From NCBI RefSeq assembly GCF_009870125.1, contig NC_046683.1:47755869-47819868 (forward strand): 64,000 nucleotides of DNA. Direction: 5' to 3'. Shown piece after piece: positions 24,941 to 35,945 of this stretch. The position numbers and the translations under genes were made by a program. Origin of the DNA: Drosophila pseudoobscura (lineage: Eukaryota; Arthropoda; Insecta; Diptera; Drosophilidae). Under the pieces are notes generated by a model. It had not been told where the DNA came from. It saw only the letters and a program-made list of their open reading frames with translations, and ran no database searches. Every line of letters begins with the position of its first letter. Positions within the stretch are counted from its first letter, which is position 1.

Positions 24941-27900
24941 CCAGCATATGAAGATGAGGTCAGCCAGCATCCGACCAGCCGAATGAGCCAAAAGGGAAGT
25001 GGAGCGAAGGACAACCAAGTCGATAAACAAAGGAGCAAACTTTGGCCCGGGCGGCAGCGGCAGCGGCAGTGGCATCCGTCCACATGAGCAGACGTTTTAA
25101 TTTTATCGAACGGATGACAGGCGGGCGGCTGCTGGACAACGCCGCCACCACGGAGCAGTCCGGGCCGGAGCACAATCGGGGGTCCCCTCACAATGGAGCA
25201 CGCTTGGCAGCGCCAATAAGTCCAGTCCAGTGCCAGTCGAGTGCCAGTGCCAGTCCAGTGCCAGTGCCAGTCCAGTGCCAGTGCCAGTGCCAGTCCGGGC
25301 GAAGGCGTTGCCCATTCGACAATGACAAAACCCTATTGGAAAATGGCAAAAGCCAGCCGGCAGCGGAGCAAAAACTCTGCCCGGCTCTGCTCATGTGGGT
25401 AAACAGAAGTGTCGTGTCGTGTCGTGGGGTCGTGCAGGGGAGGTGGCATTTTACAAGCCGCTGCTCCTTAATTTAAATATGTTTCAATGCACAAAGCTAA
25501 ATTAAAATGTATTTATAAAAGCACAAAGGTTGCCAGTGCACGGCAGTGGAAGGAGGGGCGTGCCACCCGAACAGGAACAGGAACAGGAACAACAACCCTT
25601 TTTAATGACTATTTTTATCAATATGCTGCTTGTTTCACCTTCGGATGCGATGCGATGCTCAACATGGCGTTAAGTACAAAATCCTTTAATAAGGCCAGGC
25701 GTCCGTGCCACCACCCCGTGCTGCCTGCCCCCCCGGACTTGTGTGCACTTGCTTCATTTAACGGTGAACACGGTGCTGCGGATCCCTGAATCCACTGTCT
25801 AAACAGTGTCAGCCGCGAAGCCAAGCCACAGTCCCCCTTCTGGGCCCCGAAGCGGCCGCAGATTTTCGGACACCCTCCAGAGGTAATTAGAGGGCGGCTG
25901 AAGGGACACAGGCCACAAAACGCTTTGTGGCGCAAATGTGTGCCACAAGGCACCGGGACGGACCAAATATGAATGGAAAAGGCACGAAATTTACAGCCAG
26001 ACTTGAAGAAAGCCCGAAAAGCTAATATTTTCCGCTGTGTATTTTGTTGTTGGATTCTGGGGACCGACGGCTCAAAGCCGTCATTGCATTCAACATTGCA
26101 TTCAACGTGCGGCCTTTGAATGGGGCAAGCAATCCGTTTCGATTACTCGCTCAAAGACAGCTGACAAGCTGGAAAAACCCTTATGGCATCAATCGCAGCA
26201 TCAATGAAGCACCGATGCCAGGCAATCACATGGCAAATCTCCAAAAACTTCGCCTCAGTAAACACCTTTCAGGGGGCATTCAGAGGCTGGCAAGAGTAGT
26301 TCAATTAGCGGAGTTAAACCAAGCCGAAGAGGGGCACAATTAGCAACCAAATCAACGGCAATCCATGGCTATCCCTTGGAGTCGGGTTGGACAAACTAAC
26401 AGTCAGAGGCGGGGCAGGGCAGGGCAGGGCAGGGCAGGGCAGGCCCACAGGCAGTCAGGAAGGAAGGAAGGAAGACTTTTCACAGCAGTTTGCAGTTCAG
26501 AGCTGAAACTGAACCTCATAATCAGCAAGAATGCGGGTTAGCAGTTGTTCAGTCTGTGGTCGTTGGACGTGTAAAGCCGCCGCAGAGTCAGAGGCAGCCT
26601 CAGAGCCAGGCCAGGCCAGCCCAGAGCCAGGCCAGGCCAGCCCAGAGCCAGGCCAGAACCAGAGCCACTGCCAGTGCCAGTGCCGGCTTCATGGCCGTTT
26701 AGGTTAATTTCCCTTTGATGATGATGATGATGATGGCATGTTTTGCGCGACCATTGAAGCATGCAACGTACTGGCTCTCACTCCAGCAAACAGTAAAAGC
26801 AGAAGGGAGCCCAGGCCAAGCTCCAAATGTGCGCTTGACTAGTTCTCACCTCACAGAGCCCCCCCGCCCCCCTTCCCCCCTGGAAACTCCATTCCGTCCT
26901 CTTTTCCATTTGGCCTGCAATAAAATTAACTTTCAGTGGCTTCATAATAATCATGCTTACGTTTTTCCTTCAACTCAAATAAATTTCCTTGATTCTGATA
27001 TTTTTCCCGGGCGGGCTAGACGGGCCAGAAACATGGCAAAAACACGGTAGAAACACGGCAGAAACACGGTAGAAAAAAGGGCCAACTCAGCGCCAAAAGA
27101 AATTGAATTAGAGTTGAAATTTAAATGGCAAAAGGCAGGCCAAAAGGAACCAAACAAAAAGCTGAAAAGGATGAAGAGGCATTGCCGCGTAGCTGGCTGG
27201 ACGGTCCTCGTCCTTCCTTGTTTGTATATTATTTATTTTAATGATTGTGATTACCCGAAAAAGAAGCCCACAAGCGAAAAAAAAAACACACACCCAACTA
27301 GGCGGAACACATTTTATTTTTTAGCCCCGAAAAGGCTCAGCGCCCAAAAGCGTGCTACGAAATCATTTGCAGGGCCAGAGTGGCAGAGTGGCCGAGTGGC
27401 AGTCCGGGAGGATAATCAGTTTGGGGCATGCCAACCTCAAGTTTGATGGGAGGGGAGGGAGGGACCATGTGATGGGGTAATTTGTCCAGGAAGTGGCAAG
27501 GCAGGTGGGCCTCTGAGGGGAGAAAGGGATAACAATTGTGGATTGATATTGAATTCCCTGGCCTGTTGATACATGTTCGTATGTGGGAGAGGAAACCGTG
27601 ATATTTGTGTCCTTTTCGTCCTTAAACAACCCCCACTATATCTATATACTTCCTCGAGCTGAAAACCCATTAAAATCTTATTCATTTTAGTTTTAAATAC
27701 TCGAATTATCCCTTGGTATATGGAAATCCCAGCCATAGAAATGCATCAAGTGCTTCTATCTATCTATTATCCCCTCAATTTACTTTGAACTTCTGCATCC
27801 TCTATGTACAGGCCATGTACAGGCCTTTTCTATAATCGTCAGGTATCGTTTCGGCTCTCCTCATGTTTCGGGGGACATTCAACAAATGCTTGATACTTGC

Positions 27901-30141
27901 CCTCAAAGCATTTTATGATTACAGACACATCATAAAAACCCAATTTAGACCAGTCACGCCTCCACAAACGCCCACGCCCACGCCCACATACAGCAAACAA
28001 GCACCCTCACCGCCCCCCGCCCCCCGCCCCCGCCCTTGTCCCCTTCTGGCATCCAGCAAGATATTGACTGAAATCTCAGCTGCGGAAATATTGAAATCTA
28101 AAAAGCAAATAATTTAATTCGCTTAAACTTTCAGCCAGAGTCAGGATCAGGATAGCGGCACGCTCTCAGGAGCACAAGGGGTGGCCGGGGGGGCGGGCGA
28201 GAGAGGAAATGGAGGCATAAAGGGACGACATAGACAAGCCCTACATCCTGCCGGAGCGGCGGGGCCGGGGCATGAGAGGCAGAGGAAGCCACAGCCGCCA
28301 TCAAATTTGAATTCGCAAAATGGGAAGCAGGAGGCAGGAGGCAGGTGGCAGGTGGGTTGGGGCCCGCTTGTGTGGGGGGGTGGTGTTTCTGTCACGCATT
28401 ACCTAACCAGGAGGGTAAACCCGCTTCTCTGCGCCACCTCCTCCACCTCCTCCTCCTCCAAGACACTCAACGTTTTTAGCGCAAGCTGTCAAGAGAGAGG
28501 AAGAGGAGGTGGAGGATACTCGCTGGCATACATGAGGAAGGCTGCCAGTCCATACTGCCGCTGCTGGGTTCCTGGGTTCCTGGCTTCCTGGAAGGACCGA
28601 CGGCGTGTCCATGTCTGTCTCTCCTGTCTCATTTGCTTTCAATTTTTATTTGCCGTGTTACAAGCAGAGAATGAAGAGCAGAGAATGAAGAGCAGAGAGC
28701 AGTGCAGAGAGAAGAGAGAACAACGACAATGTTGCCCGTGAGGCATTTGACGCGTCGCAGAGTTTTCCCTCTAAATGCTTTTGGGCCAGCACTTTAATGG
28801 CAAGGGACGGTGCGGGAGACGGGGACGGGGACCGGGGACCAGGGACCAGGGATGTGTGCTGCTCCGAGGGAGGGTGAGAACTTGGCCAGGTCCATCAGCC
28901 ACCCCCCAGGAGGCGCATCTCCACTTGAGCAGATAATTTTCACGGTTTGTGTTTTGATAATGATGATGTGAAAATTTCGTTGGTTTTCTTTATGACTCAG
29001 AGGGGGGGCTGGGATGGGCAGGGATGGGCTGGGACGGGCTCTTGTTGTGACACTTTCGGTAACAAAATTCTGTATAGTTTGACAGTTTTGAGATGAGCAA
29101 AGAGTGGTGTGCAGGGGCTCTCGCTCTCTGAGAAATGGCCAATTAAAAATCATTAAAAATTTGCTTCAAATTGCGCGCAAGGAGGAGCCTGCCCCTGCCC
29201 CAGCCCCTGCCTCAGCCCCAGCTCTTGGAGACATCTACTCTGCATACCGGGCGCAGTCCTTGGAGCCACCACCAGCCACTCAAGATAAACTGTCCTGTCC
29301 CTGGCTAACTTCTCCGTTTACATGGCCAACCAGGTGGCTGTTCACATTTTATAATCCCCCCCACCACCCCCCTCCGTCTCTGTGGAGGAGATGGAGCAGC
29401 TTTGATTACCGTTTGAGGAGCTGCATTTGAAATCAGTTTTAGTTTGCATGTCCTTTGGGCGCATAAAACGGAATTGAAATTGAATTTTTCGGTCACTTTG
29501 ATGCTGTCGTTTGTTGCTGTTGATATTCAAGGATAAACAACAGGACACTTAACGCTTTTGGGGGCATTTAGGGCCTCGAGTCGAGTGTCCTTCGATATCT
29601 GGCATCCCGATTTGATTTCATTTGATCGACTGCCTCACTGCCTCACTGACTGACTGACTGAATGACTAAGAGAGTGAGTGAGTGACTTGCTGACTGAGTG
29701 ATTGACTGATTGCCTGGGTCCTGCCGATGGCTCTTCCTGCTCCTTGTCAAGTTGTTCCTCCGCCCACTGCCACTCTTCCAATGTCCTCCCTGTCGTCTGC
29801 CCTGGGGCCGGCTTCAGTGGGTCGGACTCAAAAAGCTTTTCTCTGATTATCACCATTAAGTGTCAATTCTAATCTAAAGGAAACCAGCTAAATGTTCAGC
29901 CCCAGGCACAGACAGGGCTTAGTGATTAAAGTGCGCAAAATGCCAGCAAAACGGAAACGGAAACCGAATCTTAGTTGAATTCAATTTATATGAAAATATC
30001 CCACTGTTTGGTCTGAAAAATAATAAATATAATTTGTAATTTTAAGCAATTTCAAAGCTAGCAAACACTTCCCCCCTCGATACCCCCCCCCCCCCCCCCC
30101 AAGAGGACCCCTACCCTAGAAACCTGGAGGGATAATTGAAC
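24941..30141. other. Non-coding, simple-repeat-rich DNA
   Basis: No gene is supported. Noted: CCAGTG/CCAGTC hexamers (25,218-25,298); GGCAG repeats (26,408-26,443); CCAGAGCCAGGCCAG repeats (26,588-26,655); a GATGAT run (26,716-26,734); ACGCCC repeats (27,967-27,988); CTGACTGA runs (29,642-29,712); an 18-base C run (30,083-30,100). The frames are low-complexity or lack any recognisable domain. Confidence 0.6.
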
Positions 30142-30745
30142 CAAATAATATCCTCCTTAAAATTCTTAGACCTTCTTTAATCTTTTATAAATAAAATAAA
30201 TTTGAGAGGAATTATATAACTATTTTTGGCCAAAAACTCATTATAATAAAATTATAAACTAAAAATATTATTTGTAATTATTATTTGTAACATTTAACAT
30301 TTATTGGTTTTGCTTTTTGATGTATTTTTAGAAGAATTCAAATAATATCCCCCTTAAAATTCTTCGACCTTCTTTAATCTTTTATAAATAAAATAAATTT
30401 TAGAGGAATTATAGAACTATTTTTGGCCTAAAATTCATTATATTTCTTTAAAATAATATTGACAATTATAATTTAATTTAATTATAATTAACATTTATTG
30501 GTTTTAGTTTTTGATGTATTTTTAGAAGAATTCAAATAATATCCCCCTTAAAATTCTTCGACCTTGATGACACGACCTTCGACTTTTTTTAATCTTTTGT
30601 AAATACAATAATAGATTGAGTTTTTTGTTTATTTTTAGAGGAATTATAGCACTATTTTTGGCCTAAAATTCATTATAATTCTAAAAAATACTAATACTTA
30701 CAAAATTTGTAGCATTTATTGGGTTATTGATTTATTTTTAGAAGA
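30142..30745. repeat. AT-rich ~195-bp tandem triplication
   Basis: Three consecutive copies begin CAAATAATATCC at 30,142, 30,339 and 30,533. Each includes CTTAAAATTCTTMGACCTT, CTTTAATCTTTTATAAATA, AGGAATTATA and CTATTTTTGGCC, and closes with TTTTTAGAAGAATTC. The third copy has an extra short insert after GACCTT and a truncated end. AATAAA-like strings occur in each unit, but nothing suggests a gene. Confidence 0.85.
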
Positions 30746-33164
30746 ATTCTGATATTCTGATATGATTTTTATCTGGATTTATGTCAGATTTTTCGCTTTT
30801 CATTCGCACACAAATTCTTGACAAAATTTTCAATGATTTTCCATGCATCCATCTACATATTTTCACCTATCCCTCTCTCCCTCTCTCTCTCGCTCTCTCG
30901 GCTGTGCCTCTCTTTCTGTTTCCTGTTCAATATGCAAATTAATTCTTTTCTAATTAAAATAACTGTGCTCTGCTATTGGGGATTTTCTCTACTCTGTTTT
31001 CATCTCTTTTTTTTTGTTTTGGTTTTTGCTTCCAAAAACACATTTTGGCTAGGGGAGTGCACTGGCTTGGGGGATCTTTTAGCAGAGCAAAGGAGCAACC
31101 GCGACCGCCCCCCAAAAAGGAAAACCGCCGCCGAGAGTCAGGAAAAACGTTTGCGTTCTGGCCTGGGGCTTGGGGCTTGGGGCCTCGGGCTTGGGGTTTG
31201 GGGGTGTCGCCGGTGCGCTTTTGAATTACAGCAAAATATTTTCCGCCAGAGCTTGCCACAGTGCTTTTTAGACGGCAATTATAAAGAGCTCTGCGCTGCT
31301 CTTGGGGCTGTGAAATGTACAACAATTTATTTAAATGTGGACGAGTGTGGAGCCTTAATGAGTACGCGCTGAGCTTGAGCCGAGAGCTCTAGAGCCCCAG
31401 AGAGCAGAGAGCCCCAACTTCTTCGAGAGTTTTCAGACCACACCGAAAACCCACAGCAAATCCAATGCCAATTCCAATTCCGATTCCGCTTCCAATTCCA
31501 ATTACTTTCGACCCGAAACTATTTAGCTCTAATTAAATGTGCAATTTCCACGGCTATCCGCCGGCGCAGAACTTTCCATTTAATCTAAGTAATTAAAGTA
31601 AAATACCAATAGAAACAAGCGGGAAACCAGTGAAGGAACCGCCGCGGAGATGAGAGGAAATTCCATTCGGCAAATGGCTGGCAATCGCAGACAAAGCCAA
31701 CAAAGCCCCCGAAAAAACATCTGCAACAAATCAATTATTGCAACAACTTTTCAACTCCACATTGCCCCCCCCCCCCTCCCCACCACACACCACCTCCCCC
31801 CTTTGGGTAGATATTTTTATTGGATTTGGTTTTTGGCTTTTCGAAAAGAACCAAGAGTTTAGTTTATCGATTAACTTTTCGATAAATTGTGCGAGTTTGT
31901 GGGGGGAGGGGGGTGGCGCTGGGGGGCATGGCCACATAAAATTGGAATGACCCCATCCTGTGCCTCTCGTTCTGCTGGCTTTCTGATGGCCTGGTCTAAG
32001 TGATTTTCACTCTGCTCCCGAACACATATCAAAGGACTTTAAATCAAAATTCAATTACACTCGTCCCCCGCCCCCTGGCCACACTGCCACACCGCCTGCC
32101 TTCCTGCCACACTTTGAAGCTCTCAAGAATTGTGGCAGCAACAGCAGCAGCAAATGGGCGTGGCCGGGCCAGCAGCAGGCGAGGAGCACCGCCTGGCACT
32201 GACAGAGCTCCAGATGCTTTTCCAGAGGCTCTTTGAAGTGTTTGATTGTGGCCCGGGCACACCTGTCCTTCCACTACCCCCCCCCCCCACCCCCCCACCG
32301 CCTCTGAATTTGGAGCGACCTTCCACAAACAAAAGCCGAAAATCAATCCATGCAACATTTTGCATATTTAAATTAGCATCCACCACCACCACCAGTACCA
32401 CCAACACCACCATCAGAAAATCAAGTTAAGTTTTCAGAACTCTTTTTTCGGGGGGGAACCGGAGCCAGAACCAGAGCCAGAACCAGAACCAGGGACAATA
32501 TTCAATTTTCAATTTTCAATTTACACATGGCATTTACCAGAGGTACGCCCAAGGGGGAGGGGGAGGGCGGGAGCCCAGCCAAGGGGTTGACTCTCTGCCA
32601 TGGCGAGCACTTACAACAACTTATAAATAGCCTCAGTCTGTGCAAATTTTCACATTAATTAAATTTCAGCAACGACGACGACGACGACGACAACGCAACC
32701 AGAACAGAACAGACCCGCCCGAGGATGGGCGGTTGGGGGGGGGATAGGGATAGGGTAGGGGTACGGATAGGGGTACACACCACGACAACGCTGACATATT
32801 GAAGGAAAACGACAGATTTAGTACATAATATATAGACAACATATATGCTTTCGTTCAGATACACAGACACAACAGAAAGGCAGGGCGAGAGAGAGGAGAG
32901 GAGAAGTGAAGGGAAGAGAGCATGCGGCTAGGGATGCATCTTAGGCGGAAAACAGAATAAAAAGGAAATTTCGAGAAAATCTTGGCGAAGAAAAATGTAA
33001 AGTCAGGGGAATGCTTACACACACACAAACACACATACATACATACATCTGAAGCGCTCTATCTGGAATCTGCAGCCAGAGAAAAAACGCCCTGAGACTT
33101 TAACAATTAACATAAAACTCTATAACATAATTATAGATTATTTAATTTGTAGGAAAATATATTT
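30746..33164. other. Non-coding DNA, no gene seen
   Basis: Mixed composition with C-rich runs (31,766-31,776; 32,277-32,300), GGCTTGG repeats (31,160-31,200), CCAGAACCAGAG hexamers (32,462-32,490), a CGACGA run (32,675-32,690) and CATA/CA repeats (33,017-33,048). No supportable coding or RNA gene. Confidence 0.6.
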
Positions 33165-34060
33165 AATCCAAATACGAAAAGAATCGAGTAGATTTTCATC
33201 GAGAGATCACTTTGTAAAAAGAAAGTTTTTCACTTGAATTTTGACATTAAAATTAAAATATATTTTAAATATTTATATTTCATATATATATTTAAATTAA
33301 TTATAATAAAATATATTTTTAGCACAGATTAAATATATTATTATATTCTATTTTAAAGTGTTTTATATTTCGATTAAAAATTTCATTTAATAGGAAGACT
33401 TTTTAGTGCATTTATATTTAAAAATTAAATGTTATTTATTGAATCTAAATATGAAAATAATCCAGAGGATTTTCATCGAGAGTGCAAATCGAAAGGGAAA
33501 GCTTTACATTTGAATTTTGACACTAAAATTGAAATATATTTTATATTGTTAATATTTATATTTCATATTTAAGTGAAATAAAATAAAATATATTTTTAGT
33601 ACAGATTAAATATATTATTATATTATACTTTAAAGTGTTTTCTATTATATTTTTTTGTATTATATTTCTATTAAAAATGGGCCTTGTCTTTTTAATGCAT
33701 TTATATTTAAAAATAAAAATTACTATATTGAATCTAAATACGAAAATAATCCAGTAGACTTCCTTTGAGAGTGCTCATTGTAAAATAATAATAATAATAA
33801 ATAATTATTATTCATGTTTAAATATAATAAAATATATTTTTAGTGAAGATTAAATATATTATTATATTATATTTTAAAGTGTTTTATATTTCAATGAAAA
33901 ATGGGCCCTATAAGAAAGCCTTTTTAATGCATTTATATTTAAGAATAAAAGTTAATATATTTAAACTTAATATGAAAATAATTCAGAGAAATTTTAATAA
34001 TATTACGATTTAAAATGGGCCATATTTACAATACATTAATTTTTAAGAATAAAAGTTAAC
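33165..34060. repeat. AT-rich ~230-290-bp tandem array, four copies
   Basis: The phrase AATCTAAATAYGAAAATAATCCAG (with variants) begins at about 33,165, 33,442, 33,731 and 33,964. Between copies lie shared blocks: TTTTCATCGAGAG, AAAATATATTTTTAG, GATTAAATATATTATTATAT, TTTTAAAGTGTTTTATATTTC and TTTTTARTGCATTTATATTTAA. The fourth copy is the most diverged and shortest. The composition is extremely AT-rich compared with the flanks. Confidence 0.85.
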
Positions 34061-35591
34061 TCCATTTAATTTCGCTATGTTTTTGCATTTAAAACCAGGA
34101 TATTTAATTGAAATGTGGCTGTGCTTCGTTTTTCTCTGAGGCTGGGGGAATCTATCATATCTGGAGCCGGGGAAAAATCAACCAAAGCGAGAAAAACACT
34201 TTCCCAGCTCAAAGGAATCCTTGACGATGAAACGTCTAATTGTCCCTCGTTTTATAATAATACTATTGACTGTCGTGCTCCTGTTCCCCGTTTAGCTTTT
34301 CCCCCAATCGGGGGCCAGATCGTGGGTCGCCTGGCTCTGGTCCTGGCGCCCTGTCCCCGCACCCTCTGGGAGGTGTACTTGTATTTCTTTTTCCAGTTCT
34401 TGAGACAATTCCCACGGACAATTCACATTTTCCACAACTATGTGCATCCCCGCCCCCCTGCCCCCCGGCCCCAACCAATGAAGCTGAAAATGTTGCCGTT
34501 GCCGTTGCCGTTGCCATTGCCATGGCATCATAAACCACTTCGCGTGGACCGAGCTGCATAAACAATCTCCAACGAGAGTGGAGGCCACTCCAAGAGCAGC
34601 GTCGTCGAGAAGGATGCGAATAGTGGAGAATGTGACGCAAGAAGAGGCAGCAGAGATCCATCCAAGTTCTTGCCCCCAGCCCAGTGACAACTTGAGAGTG
34701 ACGAGGAGGCAGCCAGGCAGGCAGGCAGGCAGGCAGGCAGTCGGTCGGTCGGGCCACTGCATTTGGCATAGAGAAGAGAATCCGCTGCAGTCCGTCCTCA
34801 GTCTATCCGATCCGTCTCGGGTCTAGAGATGTAACCATCTCAACGGAGGGAAGGGCGGCCAGGGAAAGGGGGTGGGGGGCTGTGTAAGGGAAGGCTAGGA
34901 GGTAGGCACTTAGGAGAGTGCCATGCCATCGTTGTTGCCGTTGTCGCCATTCGCTGACGTCGTTTATTTATAGCTGCGATTTTTTTTCTTTTATTTTTCG
35001 CTGATTTTCCTTCTCTTCGGCAGTTTTCCTTTTGCCATTTACAATGCTACGCAAAAATATGCGAAATTGCAAGTGCAGCACAAAAGCAACAACAAAAACA
35101 AAAATAACAAAAACAACGACAGCGACAGCAAAATAGAAGGAAAATTTATTTGGTTTAATTATTTGTGATTTTTTTGGGGAATGAAATACATGCAAAAATT
35201 ATTGTTAAATTAATTGAAAGCTACGCAGCAGAAAAATTCACAAAATGGAAATTATAGAAAACTGAAATCTGGGCGAAATCTGGGGGAAATCTGCAAAAAA
35301 GCCCACTAATTGGGCTATGAGAAACATGGCCCGATATATGACATGGCTATGACAGAGGTATGTTAACGATGCTGATGTTGCAGAAAGATGTTGCGGTTTT
35401 TATGCAATCGGCACAATATGTTCACCTACTATACGCACATGCAGCCATATATAAATACCCCAACTTTCCATAGAATTCATGGGAAAAGAAGAGCAGCGAA
35501 AGCTGTGTAGATTCCGGTTCAAGAAGGACCGTCTAGATGTGTCCACAACGAAAGTATCACCTGCTGTTCAGAGCAATGGCAGGTTTCCGCA
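34061..35591. other. Non-coding DNA, no gene seen
   Basis: Contains GTTGCC repeats (34,495-34,522), GGCAG/GTCG repeats (34,709-34,750) and A/T-rich stretches (34,980-35,170). The 168- and 156-codon minus-strand frames at 34,263-34,769 overlap in two frames and have no recognisable domain, so I do not call them. Confidence 0.55.
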
Positions 35592-35945
35592 TCGATGTAG
35601 CGAATCGCTGTTACCGATAGGTGTAACCACTCGATGTTACCGATCGGTGTAGCGACTCGCTCTGGCCTCGCTGATCGGTGTAGCGAATCGGTGTAGCGAA
35701 TCGCTGTTAGCGATTGGTGTAATGGCTCGCTGTTGCCTCACTGATCGGTGTAGCGAATCGCTGTTAGCGATCGGTGTAGCGACTCGCTGTTGCCTCCCTA
35801 AACGGTTTAGCGAATCGCTGCTACCGATAGGTATAACCACTCGCTGTTACCGATCGGTGTAACCACTCGCTGTTACCGATCGGCGTAGCGAATCGATGTT
35901 ACCTATAGGTGTACCACTCGTTGTTGCCGCTCGCAGGTACGACTC
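35592..35945. repeat. 26-bp minisatellite, about 13 diverged copies
   Basis: The clearest units (about 35,837-35,890) repeat CACTCGCTGTTACCGATCGG plus TGTAAC with a 26-bp period. Elsewhere units alternate AGCGAATCGCTGTTAGCGATCG, GACTCGCTGTTGCCTC and similar variants. Each unit keeps GMTCG and GATCGG/GATAGG cores. Divergence between units is high and a few units are shortened. Confidence 0.85.

Noticed and set aside
34263..34769. Overlapping 168- and 156-codon minus-strand frames
   Set aside because: Two different frames are open over the same GC-rich DNA, including a GTTGCC and a GGCAG repeat, and no domain is recognisable.
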